NCBI GenBank assembly: GCA_027013095.1
Contig: JALUYI010000014.1
Span: 1-64,000 of the forward strand
Direction: 5' to 3'
Source of the DNA: Paracoccaceae bacterium
GTDB lineage: Bacteria; Pseudomonadota; Alphaproteobacteria; Rhodobacterales; Rhodobacteraceae
DNA length: 64,000 nt
This document shows positions 7,881 through 17,695 of this stretch, one piece after another. Numbering within the stretch: position 1 is the stretch's first letter; the number at the start of each line of letters is the position of its first letter. The notes below the pieces were generated by a model that worked only from the letters and a program-made list of their open reading frames with translations, had not been told where the DNA came from and did no database searches. The translations under genes were made by a program, and so were the position numbers.

Positions 7881-9085
7881 TTAAAGCATTTCGAGGAAAC
7901 TGAACTGGCCCCCATTTAGACCGGACATCTGAGCCCAACCAAGGAGGCTTCTTTGGTTGCCGCCCGTAATGCAAGAAGTTTCTGATCCTTTGAACATGTG
8001 GTCGAGTGCCTTCTTCTTTCAGGCCTTTGGATGCGGCGGTTCTGGGAGCCGCTGGCCAGTATGGTGATCTGCGGACCGGGTCCATATCTTAGGCACGAAC
8101 CGTTGCGTTCATAGCCTCCTACTGGTTTTCCCGTTCCAGATCTACTCGATCATATTGCCCATTCGGGTCGTCGACTTCTCACACTCCGTTGACCGACGTC
8201 AGCTTGTCGATCGCAGCATGAAGGTCATGCAGCCGCCACCAACGCCGGATCTCTGTAATCTTCCTTTTTTGTCAGCATTGCCCAGATCTGGCGCGCCATC
8301 TTGTTCGCCAGCGCAATGGCGACCAGCATCCGTGGTTTCCTTGCAAGCATACGTGCCAGCCATGATCCCTCGGGGATCGATCTGCGCCCCAGCCAGTTCA
8401 GCCGCGACATCGCGCCGATGCTCAGGAGCCGACGGATATCGGCCTGTCCCGCCTTCGAGATACGCCCAAGGCGCTCTTTGCCACCAGAAGAATGCTGGCG
8501 CGGGACCAGCCCCAGCCAGGCCGCAAAATCGCGACCGCATCTGAAGCCTTCCATTGCAGGCGCAAATGCCTCGACAGCCAGCGCCGTCAATGGCCCGACC
8601 CCGGGCATCGTTTACAACCGTCGCGCGATACCCGTTTGTGCAGAGATTTCCTTGATTTTCTTCATGAAAGATCGCTGTTCGGCGCTTCGACGATCGTCTC
8701 GATCCGTTTGATCCGGCCAATCCCTCGTGGCACGATGTGACCGAATTCATAAAGTACTGCGCGCAGAGCGTTCACCAGTTCAGTACGCTGGTGAACGAGC
8801 CTCTCGCGAGCCCGAAACAGAATTGCCCTGGCCTGCTGTGCCTCTGTTTTTGGTTCAACGAAGCGCATCTCGGGGCGCTGCGCCGCAATCACGATCGCTT
8901 CCGCATCCACAGCGTCATTCTTTTGACGCTTTACGAAGGGTCTTACATACTGCGGTGCGATCAACTTCACTTCGTGGCCCAGCTTTTTCATTTCTCGGGC
9001 CCAGTAATGCGCACTGCCACAGGTTACAGTACCTTTTTATCCCCGCCCGCCATGACGGAATCACCCCCACAGAACCATTCTTGTG
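7880..9085 (-). mobile_element. IS110-family insertion sequence remnant
   Basis: A decayed element surrounds the broken IS110-type transposase at 8225-9036. The roughly 340 bp downstream of the transposase end (7880-8220) hold no intact gene. An 81-codon open frame at 7840-8085 has no recognisable domain and may be the element's non-coding tail. The boundaries are guesses: the left one is placed where composition changes from AT-rich leader, the right one where IS similarity ends near a G-run at 9103. No clean terminal inverted repeat or target duplication was found, and IS110 elements usually lack these. Confidence 0.5.
8225..9036 (-). pseudogene. IS110-family transposase, truncated and frameshifted
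   Basis: Two pieces of one IS110 (DEDD-type) transposase lie in different frames. The N-terminal piece (9036 to 8662) contains CGSAHYWARE, LIAPQYVRPFVKRQKND and DAEAI. The C-terminal piece (8608 to 8225) contains the conserved PGVGPLTAL segment, FAAWLGLVPRQHSSGGK and RLLSIGAMS of the transposase IS116/IS110/IS902 domain. The reading frame is lost between 8608 and 8662. An in-frame stop at 9037-9039 just before CGSAHYW shows that roughly the first 50-60 residues are gone. The protein cannot be functional. It marks past mobility between the accessory operon and the tRNA-Ser gene. Confidence 0.85.
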
Positions 9086-9090
9086 AGTCA

Positions 9091-9479
9091 TTTTGAACAA
9101 GCGGGGGGGGCTGTCAACGCGTTTTTCTCCTTCCGCGCGAGCGGCTGGTGGCCACGTCGATGAGGCGTTTCGGGCTCGAAAAACCCACCCGCCGCGCGCC
9201 CGAATTCCGCCTGGCGAACGTCCGACCCAGGTCGATTGTGGGCAAACGCGACCGCCATCGAAGTGTTCAGGTTGCGTTGCAAAATAATGATGTGATTTCA
9301 GTGCATTACGAAAAATTCACCAAATCACCGCAGTCATGAGGTTCAGAGAAAAACGGCCCGGAGAGAGCGATTTCGGGCATTTTGCGTCCATGAAGGTGAA
9401 TGGTCAACCCGCTTAACCCTTGAAAACAAAGGGAAAATTATGCGCCTGCGGGGGAAGAGAAACATTCCGCTCAGGACAG
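9091..9479. other. Intergenic region between IS remnant and tRNA-Ser, nothing recognised
   Basis: These roughly 390 bp contain a G-run near 9103 and only short open frames without recognisable motifs or ribosome binding sites. It is the segment immediately downstream of the tRNA-Ser 3' end, where an integrated island would show its attachment core. I found no second copy of the tRNA 3' end within the window. Confidence 0.5.
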
Positions 9480-9569
9480 TGGCGGAGAGACAGGGATTCG
9501 AACCCTGGGTGGGGTCACCCCCACAACGGTTTTCGAGACCGCCCCGTTCGACCACTCCGGCACCTCTCC
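9480..9569 (-). tRNA. tRNA-Ser(CGA)
   Basis: On the minus strand the gene folds into a class II tRNA of 90 nt including an encoded CCA. The acceptor stem GGAGAGG pairs with TCTCTCC, followed by discriminator G and CCA. The anticodon loop has CGA between the GGTCT and AAACC sides. The long variable arm (TGTGGGGGTGACCCCAC) and the T-arm GGGTTCGAATCCC are intact. The anticodon reads UCG serine codons. Its 3' end faces the low-G+C accessory region, a common integration arrangement for genomic islands. Confidence 0.95.
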
Positions 9570-9639
9570 TTGGGCAGGGTGACTACCGTGTCAGTACCGC
9601 TTGTGCAAGCAGGAAATTAGGTTTCGTTGCGCCGTTGTT

Positions 9640-11571
9640 TCAGGGCTCATAGGGCAGGGCACCGAGCGAGTTCAATGTCTCGATCAGGGGCTGCAGTTCG
9701 TCGGACAGGGCGCGCCAGCCGCCGTGGGACGAAGTATATATCTTCTGGCGGACTTGCGCCAATGAGGCGGTTTGTACGACCCGTTGGGTGCGGTGAAATT
9801 CCAGCACCTTTTCCTCGAAATCCAGTCCGCAATAATCCAACAGTCGGCGGGTTTCGCCCTCCTGATCCATGATCAGTCGCTCATATACGCAGCGGTGGAT
9901 TTTGCCCGGAAACTGTGTGTGCCAGTGCGCCATGAGGGTATTATAAAGGCCCATATACTCGGCCAGTTCGACCTGATCATAGGCAAATCCCGAGCCATCA
10001 TTGTCAAAATAGGCCCGGTAGTTGGACAGGCCGACATCGCGCGGATCGCGCTGCATCTCGATAATTTTAGCCTGCGGAAAGGCGGTCAGGATCAGGCCGA
10101 TCCAGCGGTGGTTGGCAGGCATCTTGTCGGTCACCATTTTGCCCTCGGCGAGAGGTTTGGCAATCTTTTCGCAATAGCTCTGGGCGAAGGCCTTGAGGTC
10201 GTGTGCGCCCCAGCCGGGCATCGCATCAAGCGAGCGATGCACAGCAGATTCGATAAAGTCGCGCTCGCCGGTCCCTTCGACTCGGCTATGGCTGGCGAGG
10301 ATCTGCTCGACCAGCGATGTGCCTGACCGGCTGAGGCCGAGAATGAATATCAGCCGATCCGAGGGCGGGGCGGCTGCACTCAGACGGGCGCTCCATTCGG
10401 GTGAAAACACCCTTTTCAGGCGGGTGATCCGGCGCTTTTGCTCGTCTGTAGAGTAGGTCAGGGTTTTCCGTTTTTCGCGATTGGCGCGCTCCAGATGGGC
10501 AAAGGCCGTTTGGGGGTCGGCGGTGTCAAACAGCGCCTTGGAAAGGGCAAACTCCAGATGCATCCGAAATGTCCCCGAGAGGTCGGTCCGCGCGGCCAGC
10601 TTTTGCATCAGGGGCAGAAGCGGATCGTTGGCAGTAAATTTGTGGATCAGGCCAAGTTCCCGAAAGGCGCCGGCGCAGGCCTGCTCGGAATTGGCGCGCG
10701 CGACGATGTTGTCGAGCATCTCGGTCGTGGGCGATGCGATCTGCTCGCGTAGGCTTTGTCCCGGTTTCAGGGGGGCGCCAAACGCGGCCACCGCGATGAC
10801 CTGCTGCAAGAGGCGGCTGGCGGCGTCAAAATCGCCGGAAATGGATTCGATTACGCTGAGGCGCTGCAGGGCCTCGGTGTTGGCTGGGTCGAGATTCAGG
10901 AGGCGCTGGTAAACGATACGCGCGTCATCGTTGCGCTCTAGCAGCGCCAGCGTGATCGCCTTGTTGTTCAGAGGGGTGGCGTAGCCCGGGTTCAGCGCCA
11001 GAGCCTTGTCATAAAGGGCAAGGGCCTCATCATATTGGCCCTTGGCGCGCAGGGCATTGGCCAGCGAGTTGACAGCCTCGGCATTGCCGGGCGTCAATCT
11101 GAGCGCGGCGCGCAGGTGAATGATCGCTTCATCCGTGTCGCCACGGGTCATCAGGATCGTGCCTAGATTTCCCCGTGCTTCGCCGTAATCCGGGTTCAGC
11201 GAGATCGCCTTTTTGTAGTGGCGGATGGCGGCCTCGGGCTTGTCCAGATTGGCCTTGGCGATGCCAAGAAAATTGTGCAGGACGGGTTCGCGCGGGGCCA
11301 GCGTCAACAGGCGGGTCAGCAGTTTATCCGCGGCGGCGAAATCTCCGCGCTGCAACAGGGCCACGGCCTGATCCACATCCGCTTGGCTGAGGCGCGCGGG
11401 CCCACCGCCGGCCTTGCGCAGCTTTTGAACGGCTTTGCGCGCCTTGCTGTGGCGCGGGGCTTTTTGCAGCACGTTAGTATAAAGGGCCAGCGCCCGCTCG
11501 GTATCCCCCTCGGCCAGCGCCCGATCGGCGGCGCTCAACACGTCCTTGAGGGTTTTGAATGTCTGCGTCAT
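9640..11571 (-). CDS. TPR-repeat sulfotransferase family protein
   Basis: The 643-residue protein has tandem tetratricopeptide repeats over about residues 10-240, seen as repeated GxxxxAxxxYxxALxLxPxxxxAxxNLG units. Its C-terminal half holds a sulfotransferase domain with the phosphosulfate-binding loop LGLSRSGTSLVEQIL at about residue 400 and a RDPRDVGLSNY segment for the 3'-phosphate. Such fusions transfer sulfate from PAPS to unidentified, often exported or protein-linked acceptors, with the TPRs binding the partner. It stands alone between tRNA-Ser and the divergent ribosomal protein operon. No signal peptide is seen, so it is probably cytoplasmic. The acceptor is unknown. Confidence 0.8.
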   Translation of the reverse strand: MTQTFKTLKDVLSAADRALAEGDTERALALYTNVLQKAPRHSKARKAVQKLRKAGGGPARLSQADVDQAVALLQRGDFAAADKLLTRLLTLAPREPVLHNFLGIAKANLDKPEAAIRHYKKAISLNPDYGEARGNLGTILMTRGDTDEAIIHLRAALRLTPGNAEAVNSLANALRAKGQYDEALALYDKALALNPGYATPLNNKAITLALLERNDDARIVYQRLLNLDPANTEALQRLSVIESISGDFDAASRLLQQVIAVAAFGAPLKPGQSLREQIASPTTEMLDNIVARANSEQACAGAFRELGLIHKFTANDPLLPLMQKLAARTDLSGTFRMHLEFALSKALFDTADPQTAFAHLERANREKRKTLTYSTDEQKRRITRLKRVFSPEWSARLSAAAPPSDRLIFILGLSRSGTSLVEQILASHSRVEGTGERDFIESAVHRSLDAMPGWGAHDLKAFAQSYCEKIAKPLAEGKMVTDKMPANHRWIGLILTAFPQAKIIEMQRDPRDVGLSNYRAYFDNDGSGFAYDQVELAEYMGLYNTLMAHWHTQFPGKIHRCVYERLIMDQEGETRRLLDYCGLDFEEKVLEFHRTQRVVQTASLAQVRQKIYTSSHGGWRALSDELQPLIETLNSLGALPYEP

Positions 11572-11704
11572 GGTGGCCTTTCTGCTTGAACGGCCCTTTT
11601 ATATCGTGGCGCGGGGGCGGTGCAATGTTTGATCGGGCTTTGGGTCCGCTCGCGCTCCGGCCTCGGGTGGTGTATCAGTGCGTGGCGCCGGCGTGACAGA
11701 CCCC

Positions 11705-11733
11705 TTGACTTGTCTGCTGCGATCTCCGATATA
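11705..11733 (+). promoter_or_regulatory. Sigma70-type promoter for rplU-rpmA
   Basis: TTGACT at 11705-11710 is followed after exactly 17 bp by GATATA at 11728-11733, a good housekeeping promoter match. It lies 136 bp upstream of the rplU start, leaving a leader long enough for autoregulation by a ribosomal protein, though no specific structure was identified. No competing promoter of this quality was seen in the intergenic region. Confidence 0.65.
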
Positions 11734-11868
11734 CGCGCATCGCGACGGCACAAGGGCCGAATCGCGTTTTGTTTTTGCCCCAAAGGGGCCGCTGTCCGAG
11801 GTGCCGCAAGGCAAAACACCCATAAAAGGGGACCGTAGGGGCGCGATGTCAGGAAAGGAAATCTGCGT

Positions 11869-12555
11869 ATGTTCGCAGTGCTGAAAACTGGTGGCAAGCA
11901 GTACAAGGTTGCCAGCGGTGATGTTCTGAAGGTTGAAAAACTGGTCGGAGCCGCCGGAGACAAGGTTCAATTCAACGACATTCTGATGCTGGGCGGTGAG
12001 CAGGTCACACTGGGCACGCCATTGGTGGCGGATGCGGCGGTGCAGGCCGAGATTCTGGATCAGGCCAAGGCGCCGAAGGTTATCCATTTCGTGAAACGTC
12101 GGCGCAAACACAGCTCGCAGCGCAAAAAAGGACACCGTCAGCAGTTGACCATCCTGCGCGTCACCGAGATTTTGGCCAAGGGCGCGGGCAAATCCGGCGT
12201 TGCGGCGGCAATCGGTGCGGGCTCGGCCCCCGTTGTGGCAACGGACGTCGCCGCCGTGGATGCGGCGGTGAAAAGCAGCGGAGCGACGGCCAAAAAAGCG
12301 GCCAAAACGGCACCCAAAAAGGCCGCGCCGAAGAAAGCTGTCGCCAAGGCCTCATCCGGCGACGATCTGAAGGCTCTTTCGGGTGTCGGTCCGGCGCTTG
12401 AGAAAAAGCTCAACGCGGCGGGGATCACGACATTTGCCCAGATTGCAGCATGGAGCGACGCGGATGTGGCCGAACTGGACGAAAAACTGTCCTTCAAGGG
12501 CCGGATCGAGCGTGAAGGCTGGGTTGCGCAGGCCAAAGAACTGGCCAAAGGCTAA
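11869..12555 (+). CDS. rplU: 50S ribosomal protein L21 with C-terminal extension
   Basis: Residues 1 to about 102 are the L21 fold, starting [17 protein letters not shown] and ending with the conserved [16 protein letters not shown] rRNA-binding stretch. Beyond it the protein carries about 125 extra residues: an Ala/Lys-rich linker and a helix-hairpin-helix-like module ([24 protein letters not shown], here cited in part) up to residue 228. L21 is usually about 103 residues, and this fusion is familiar from Rhodobacterales. The product is part of the large subunit and binds 23S rRNA domain I. The ATG at 11869 is preceded by AGGAAA. rpmA follows after 11 nt. Confidence 0.95.
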   Translation: MFAVLKTGGKQYKVASGDVLKVEKLVGAAGDKVQFNDILMLGGEQVTLGTPLVADAAVQAEILDQAKAPKVIHFVKRRRKHSSQRKKGHRQQLTILRVTEILAKGAGKSGVAAAIGAGSAPVVATDVAAVDAAVKSSGATAKKAAKTAPKKAAPKKAVAKASSGDDLKALSGVGPALEKKLNAAGITTFAQIAAWSDADVAELDEKLSFKGRIEREGWVAQAKELAKG

Positions 12556-12566
12556 GGAGAAGCGAT

Positions 12567-12836
12567 ATGGCACATAAAAAAGCAGGCGGGTCATCCCGCA
12601 ACGGTCGCGACTCGGCCGGGCGTCGCCTTGGCGTCAAGAAATTCGGCGGCGAGGCCGTGATTCCAGGCAATATCATCGTGCGCCAGCGTGGCACACAATG
12701 GTGGCCGGGCGCCGGTGTCGGCATGGGGCGCGATCACACGATTTTCGCCACCGACGCGGGCTGTGTAAAGTTTCACAAGGGCCTCAAGGGGCGCACCTTT
12801 ATTTCGGTCCTGCCAGTGGTGGAGGCCGCTGAGTAA
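12567..12836 (+). CDS. rpmA: 50S ribosomal protein L27
   Basis: The 89-residue protein begins [21 protein letters not shown] and continues [15 protein letters not shown], diagnostic of L27. Its N-terminal tail reaches the peptidyl-transferase centre and helps position tRNA. There is no N-terminal cleavage extension as seen in Firmicutes. It has a strong AAGGAG site 7 nt upstream and is co-transcribed with rplU. A clear intrinsic terminator follows at 12870-12900, so the downstream GNAT and obgE genes may have their own promoter or depend on read-through. Confidence 0.97.
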   Translation: MAHKKAGGSSRNGRDSAGRRLGVKKFGGEAVIPGNIIVRQRGTQWWPGAGVGMGRDHTIFATDAGCVKFHKGLKGRTFISVLPVVEAAE

Positions 12837-12869
12837 GCCGAACCATCGCACATTGCGAGCATATTTCAG

Positions 12870-12900
12870 GGATCGGCGCAGGCGGCGCCGGTCCTTTTTC
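12870..12900 (+). terminator. Intrinsic terminator after rplU-rpmA
   Basis: GGATCGGCGC (12870-12879) pairs with GCGCCGGTCC (12885-12894) over 10 bp, with one G-T pair and a 5-nt loop, followed directly by five T (12895-12899). Position and strength fit the end of the ribosomal protein operon. Confidence 0.8.
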
Positions 12901-12982
12901 ATTTTCATGAGCGCAGGGAGGCTCTCATGCCAGACAGAAATTTACCGGCCAGCCCGCAGTTGGATATTCGCGGGTGGGGCAG

Positions 12983-13540
12983 ATGAGATCCGAGATGAAG
13001 CACGATCCAAATTTTCACCAGCCGGTCCTTTACGGGGACAAGGTCTGCCTGCGCCCGCTCTCGGCGGGGGATGCGCCGCTGGTGGCGAAATATGCCAATG
13101 ACCGGCGCATCGCCGAGATGACCACTTCGATTCCGTTTCCGCTGTCGCTGGAGGCGGCGCAGGAATTTTGCGCGCAGGCAGAAAACCCCGAGCGGCTGGA
13201 CGATGTCTGGGCCATTGACGGCCGTCCTGACGGCGCGCGGGCGCTGCACGGGGTGATCTCGCTGCGGTATCTTGATCGCGAGCAGTCCGAGGTTGGCTAT
13301 TGGGTTGCGCCGGCGTTCTGGAATCAGGGCTATGCCAGCGCCGCGCTGCAGGTGCTGCTGGCCGCCAACCCGCATGGCAACGCGTCGGTGGTGGCCTCGG
13401 TCTTTCAGGATAATCCCGCCTCGGCCAAGGTCCTCAGTGGCGCCGGATTCGCGCTGCTCGGTGAGGCCGAGGCCTTTTCTCTGGCGCGGGCGGCACATGT
13501 GCCGACATGGACCTATCTGAAGGCGCTGCCGGGCGCATGA
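12983..13540 (+). CDS. GNAT-family N-acetyltransferase (RimJ/RimL-like)
   Basis: The protein has about 185 residues with the acetyl-CoA-binding architecture of RimJ-type GNATs: an N-terminal LRPLSAGDAPLVAKY segment, GVISLRYLDREQSEVGYWVAPAFWNQGYA in the core (cited in part) with the Q/R-x-x-G/A-like turn NQGYAS, and NPASAKVLSGAGF near the C-terminus. Such enzymes acetylate protein N-termini or small amines. I chose the ATG at 12983 because GGTGGGG lies just upstream; a GTG at 12974 would add three residues. It sits between rpmA and obgE in many alphaproteobacteria. The substrate is unknown. Confidence 0.75.
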   Translation: MRSEMKHDPNFHQPVLYGDKVCLRPLSAGDAPLVAKYANDRRIAEMTTSIPFPLSLEAAQEFCAQAENPERLDDVWAIDGRPDGARALHGVISLRYLDREQSEVGYWVAPAFWNQGYASAALQVLLAANPHGNASVVASVFQDNPASAKVLSGAGFALLGEAEAFSLARAAHVPTWTYLKALPGA

Positions 13541-13586
13541 TTGATTGCAACCGCCGCCTCGCCTATGAGGGGGAAAAGGGGACGTT

Positions 13587-14624
13587 ATGAAATTTCTCGA
13601 TCTGGCCAAGGTCACCATCCGATCCGGTGCAGGCGGCAATGGCTGCATCAGTTTCCGGCGCGAGGCGCATGTCGAATTTGGTGGCCCCGACGGCGGCGAT
13701 GGCGGTCGCGGCGGAGACGTGTGGGTCCAAGCCGTGGACGGTCTGAACACCTTGATCGATTTTCGCTATCAACAGCATTTTTTTGCTGGCAATGGCAAGT
13801 CGGGCATGGGCAAGGCGCGCTCGGGACGCGATGGCGAAACGGTGACCCTCAGGGTTCCGGTTGGCACCGAGGTTCTGGATGAGGACGAGGAAACGGTGAT
13901 CGCCGACCTCAGCCGCCTTGGCCAACGGGTGCTGCTGGCGGCGGGTGGCAATGGCGGATTTGGAAATCTGCATTTCAAATCCTCGACCAATCAGGCGCCA
14001 CGCCGGGCAAACTCGGGACAGCCGGCGATCGAGCGCCAGATATGGCTGCGCCTGAAACTAATCGCGGATGCAGGGTTGCTGGGTCTGCCGAACGCGGGCA
14101 AATCGACGTTTCTGGCCGCCACCAGCAACGCGCGGCCCAAGATTGCGGATTATCCGTTCACCACGCTCCACCCCAATCTGGGTGTGGTCGGCGTCGATGG
14201 GGCCGAATTCGTCGTGGCCGATATTCCGGGTCTGATCGCCGGCGCTCATCAGGGGCGTGGAATCGGTGACCGCTTTCTTGGCCATGTCGAGCGCTGCGCG
14301 GTTCTTTTGCATCTGGTGGACGCGACCTCGGACAGTATAGCCGAGGATTATCGCACGATTATCAACGAGTTGACCGAATATGGCGGACAGCTTGCCGAAA
14401 AGCCTCGGGTCACGGTCCTGAACAAGGTCGATGCCTTGGACAAGGCCGCCCGTGCCGAGGCGCAAGCGCAGTTGCGCGCGGCGGGCGCCAAGCAGGTCAT
14501 GGCAATGTCGGCGGTGTCCGGCGAGGGGGTGGTTGACGTCTTGCGCCGCCTTCGCGCCCGCATCACCGGGCAAGCCGAGGCCGAGGCAACCGCGGCAGAG
14601 GAGCCGGGCGCATGGCACCCTTGA
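13587..14624 (+). CDS. obgE: Obg-family GTPase (ribosome assembly)
   Basis: 345 residues. The N-terminal glycine-rich Obg fold ([32 protein letters not shown]) covers about residues 1-158, followed by the G domain with G1 GLPNAGKS, the switch I region with the G2 Thr in [15 protein letters not shown]3 DIPG and G4 NKVD. CgtA/ObgE acts in late 50S assembly and stress control. The long C-terminal domain found in some bacteria is absent, leaving a short acidic tail. The ATG at 13587 is preceded by GGGGA. The last 13 nt overlap proB, showing translational coupling with proline biosynthesis. Confidence 0.95.
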   Translation: MKFLDLAKVTIRSGAGGNGCISFRREAHVEFGGPDGGDGGRGGDVWVQAVDGLNTLIDFRYQQHFFAGNGKSGMGKARSGRDGETVTLRVPVGTEVLDEDEETVIADLSRLGQRVLLAAGGNGGFGNLHFKSSTNQAPRRANSGQPAIERQIWLRLKLIADAGLLGLPNAGKSTFLAATSNARPKIADYPFTTLHPNLGVVGVDGAEFVVADIPGLIAGAHQGRGIGDRFLGHVERCAVLLHLVDATSDSIAEDYRTIINELTEYGGQLAEKPRVTVLNKVDALDKAARAEAQAQLRAAGAKQVMAMSAVSGEGVVDVLRRLRARITGQAEAEATAAEEPGAWHP

Positions 14625-15727
14625 GCCGCTTTGCCGAGGCCCGCCGTCTGGTCGTCAAGATCGGCTCGGCCCTGCTTGTCGATGGCCCGAGCGGGGCCTT
14701 GCGGCTGGACTGGTTGCGCGGGCTGGCCGCGGATATTGCCGAGCTGCGCGGACGCGGGCGCGATGTGCTGATGGTCTCGTCGGGCTCGATCGCCCTTGGC
14801 CGCCGGGCGCTGAGCTTGCCCGAGGGTACGTTGTCGCTGGAGCAGAGCCAAGCCGCCGCCGCGGTGGGACAAATCCGCCTTGCCCGCGCCTATGAAGAGG
14901 CCTTGGCCCCATACGGGCTGACCACGGCGCAGGTTCTGCTGACGCTTGAGGATACCGAGAACCGGCGGCGCTATCTGAACTCGCGCGCGACCCTTGCGAC
15001 CCTACTGGGGCTGGGCTGTGTCCCGATCGTCAATGAGAACGACACCGTTGCCACCGATGAAATCCGCTATGGCGACAACGACCGGTTGGCCGCACAGGTT
15101 GCGGCGATGGCGGGGGCCGACCTTTTGGTGTTGCTCAGCGATGTTGACGGGCTTTATACCGCCAATCCGATGACCGATCCGAGCGCACGACATCTGCCCC
15201 GGATCGAGGCCCTGACCCCGGAGATCGAGGCTCTCGGCGGCGAGGCGATCAACGCAAGCTCACGCGGGGGGATGCGCACCAAACTGATTGCCGCGCGCAC
15301 CGCCACGGCTGCGGGTGCGGCGATGGTGATTGCCCGGGGTGACATCGACAACCCCTTGCGGGCGTTGGAGCAGGGCGCACGCCACAGCTGGTTCATGGCG
15401 ACCGGGGACGCGCAGGTTGCGCGCAAACGCTGGATCTCGGGGATGAAGCCCAAGGGCGCGGTTCTGATCGATGCGGGTGCGGCGCGTGCGCTGACGGCGG
15501 GGAAATCGCTGTTGCCTGCCGGGGTTCTGGCCATCGAAGGCCGCTTTTTGCGCGGCGATCCGGTGGCGATAAAAGACCCGGACGGGCTGCGGCTCGGCAA
15601 GGGGCTGGCCGGATACGACGCGGATGAGGCGCGCCAGATCATAGGACATAAAAGCACTGAAATCAAAGGGTTGTTGGGTCATCCCGGCCGCGCAGCCCTG
15701 ATCCACAGAGACGACATGGTGATGTGA
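14612..15727 (+). CDS. proB: Glutamate 5-kinase
   Basis: The 371-residue enzyme phosphorylates glutamate to gamma-glutamyl phosphate, the first step of proline synthesis. Amino-acid kinase motifs are present: [12 protein letters not shown] at the N-terminus, [29 protein letters not shown] and [13 protein letters not shown]. The C-terminal part of about 90 residues ([21 protein letters not shown], cited in part) is the PUA domain. Length and order match the canonical two-domain enzyme. It overlaps obgE by 13 nt and shares a TGATG junction with proA. Confidence 0.96.
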   Translation: MAPLSRFAEARRLVVKIGSALLVDGPSGALRLDWLRGLAADIAELRGRGRDVLMVSSGSIALGRRALSLPEGTLSLEQSQAAAAVGQIRLARAYEEALAPYGLTTAQVLLTLEDTENRRRYLNSRATLATLLGLGCVPIVNENDTVATDEIRYGDNDRLAAQVAAMAGADLLVLLSDVDGLYTANPMTDPSARHLPRIEALTPEIEALGGEAINASSRGGMRTKLIAARTATAAGAAMVIARGDIDNPLRALEQGARHSWFMATGDAQVARKRWISGMKPKGAVLIDAGAARALTAGKSLLPAGVLAIEGRFLRGDPVAIKDPDGLRLGKGLAGYDADEARQIIGHKSTEIKGLLGHPGRAALIHRDDMVM

Positions 15728-16986
15728 TGAGCAAAGATATCGAACGGATGATGCAGGATATCGGGCAGCGGGCGCGCGCGGCGGCCCGGGTGCTGGGATA
15801 TGCCGGGGGCGAGGCCCGGGGGACGGCCTTGCGTGCCGCTGCCGCCGCCATTCGCCAGAGCGTTTCCCAAATCATGGCGGCCAATGTAGAGGATCTTGAT
15901 CACGGCCGCGCCAAGGGGCTGAGCGCGGCGATGATGGACCGTCTGGCCCTTGATTCGACACGCATCCAAGCGATTGCCCAGAGCCTCGAAGCGGTGGCCG
16001 CACAGCCCGACCCCGTGGGGGCGGTTCTGGCCGAATGGGACATGCCCTCGGGCCTTCATATCCAGCGGGTGGCGACGCCTCTGGGAGTGGTCGGGGTGAT
16101 TTACGAGAGTCGGCCGAATGTGACCGCCGATGCGGGGGCCTTGTGCCTGAAGGCGGGCAATGCGGTGATCCTGCGCGGCGGCTCGGAGAGCTTTCACAGC
16201 TCGCGCGCCATCCACGCCTGCCTGCTGCAAGGGGTGCGCGCTGCCGGTCTGCCCGAGGATGCCATCCAGCTGGTTCCGACCCGAGACCGCGCGGCGGTGG
16301 GGGCGATGTTGACCGATGTTGCCCATATCGACGTGATCGTGCCTCGCGGCGGCAAAAGCCTTGTTGCCCGGGTGCAGGACGACGCGCGGGTGCCGGTTTT
16401 TGCCCATCTCGAAGGGATCTGCCACATTTACGTGGACGCGGCGGCCGATCTGGAAAAGGCCCGCCGGGTGATCCTGAACGCCAAGACCCGCCGACCCGGA
16501 ATTTGCGGGGCGGTGGAATGCGTTCTGGTGGACCGGGCGTTTTATGAGGCGCAGGGGGCACCGTTTCTGCAGGATCTCATTGCCGCAGGTGTCGAGGTGC
16601 GCGCCGCGGGGGAATTGGCTGCGATCCCCGGCAGCGTTGCCGCACAGGACGATGATTTTGGTCGGGAGTTTCTGGATATGAAGGTCGCGGCAAAAATCGT
16701 CGATGGTGTCAGCGGTGCGATTGAACATATTGGCACCTATGGCTCGAACCACACCGACGCCATCCTGACCGAGGACGATGCCGCCGCCGAGGTGTTCTTT
16801 GCCCGGCTCGATAGCGCCATCCTTATGCGCAACGCATCGACCCAGTTTGCCGATGGCGGCGAGTTTGGAATGGGTGCCGAGATCGGCATTGCCACCGGCA
16901 AGCTGCACGCTCGCGGCCCGGTCGGCGCCGCACAGCTGACCGCATTCAAGTATCTGGTCACCGGGGATGGAACGGTGCGCCCTTAA
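15727..16986 (+). CDS. proA: Glutamate-5-semialdehyde dehydrogenase (gamma-glutamyl phosphate reductase)
   Basis: This enzyme of about 419 residues reduces gamma-glutamyl phosphate with NADPH in the second step of proline synthesis. It shows [35 protein letters not shown] (cited in part), the catalytic cysteine in [10 protein letters not shown], and the C-terminal [11 protein letters not shown] and [15 protein letters not shown] blocks typical of ProA. I chose the ATG at 15727, which overlaps the proB stop as TGATG; a GTG at 15724 would add one residue. The gene ends 6 nt before the convergent hydrolase gene. Confidence 0.96.
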   Translation: MSKDIERMMQDIGQRARAAARVLGYAGGEARGTALRAAAAAIRQSVSQIMAANVEDLDHGRAKGLSAAMMDRLALDSTRIQAIAQSLEAVAAQPDPVGAVLAEWDMPSGLHIQRVATPLGVVGVIYESRPNVTADAGALCLKAGNAVILRGGSESFHSSRAIHACLLQGVRAAGLPEDAIQLVPTRDRAAVGAMLTDVAHIDVIVPRGGKSLVARVQDDARVPVFAHLEGICHIYVDAAADLEKARRVILNAKTRRPGICGAVECVLVDRAFYEAQGAPFLQDLIAAGVEVRAAGELAAIPGSVAAQDDDFGREFLDMKVAAKIVDGVSGAIEHIGTYGSNHTDAILTEDDAAAEVFFARLDSAILMRNASTQFADGGEFGMGAEIGIATGKLHARGPVGAAQLTAFKYLVTGDGTVRP

Positions 16987-16991
16987 TGGGT

Positions 16992-17645
16992 CTAGCGGCT
17001 GGTCTCGGTCAGGCGTCGGCGCACATAGGCGTCAACCGTGGCGATCATCGGGTCCATATGCGGATCTTCAAAGAAATGCCCGGCACCGTCGATCACCTCA
17101 TGGGTGATGGTGATGCCCTTTTGCTCATGCAGCTTTTCCACCAGCGCCTCGGTGTCGGCTCGGGGCACGATCCGGTCGCTTGAGCCGCTGATGATCAGCC
17201 CCGAGGACGGGCAGGGGGCCAGAAAGTTAAAGTCATACATATTGGCATTGGGCGCCACCGAAACAAAGCCCGAGATCTCGGGGCGGCGCATCAGCAGTTG
17301 CATCCCGATCCACGAGCCAAAGGAAAATCCGGCAACCCAGCAATGCTTGGCGTTGGGGTTGAGGTGCTGCAGGTAATCCAGCGCCGAGGCAGCGTCGGAC
17401 AATTCGCCGATCCCCTGGTCATACTCGCCCTGACTGCGCCCGACCCCGCGGAAATTAAAGCGCAGCACCGTAAAGCCCATGTTATAAAACGCATAGTGCA
17501 GGTTATAGACCACCTTGTTATTCATCGTGCCGCCAAATTGCGGGTGCGGGTGCAGGATGATGGCAATCGGGGCATCCTTGGCTTTTTGCGGGTGATAGCG
17601 GCCTTCAAGCCGTCCACTGGGACCGGGAAAAATGACTTCGGGCAT
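16992..17645 (-). CDS. Alpha/beta hydrolase of the COG2945 type
   Basis: This 217-residue protein has an alpha/beta hydrolase core: HPHPQFGGTMNNKVV as the oxyanion region, RFNFRGVGRSQGEYDQG, the nucleophile elbow GFSFGS, SSDRIVP for the acidic residue and GAGHFF for the catalytic histidine. No signal peptide is present, so it is likely cytoplasmic. Members of this family are annotated as dienelactone-hydrolase-like or peptidase-like, and their substrate is generally unknown. It converges with proA and stands alone. Confidence 0.8.
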   Translation of the reverse strand: MPEVIFPGPSGRLEGRYHPQKAKDAPIAIILHPHPQFGGTMNNKVVYNLHYAFYNMGFTVLRFNFRGVGRSQGEYDQGIGELSDAASALDYLQHLNPNAKHCWVAGFSFGSWIGMQLLMRRPEISGFVSVAPNANMYDFNFLAPCPSSGLIISGSSDRIVPRADTEALVEKLHEQKGITITHEVIDGAGHFFEDPHMDPMIATVDAYVRRRLTETSR

Positions 17646-17695
17646 GGTCTCGTTGGCTCCGGTAATCGGCGGTTTTCCGGGGGCGCCATCAATAC

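Noticed and set aside
9480-9569. Duplicate tRNA-Ser 3' end (attachment site) within the window
   Set aside because: I looked for a second TGGCGGAGAGACA-like core in the accessory segment and did not see one. The other end would be outside the window.
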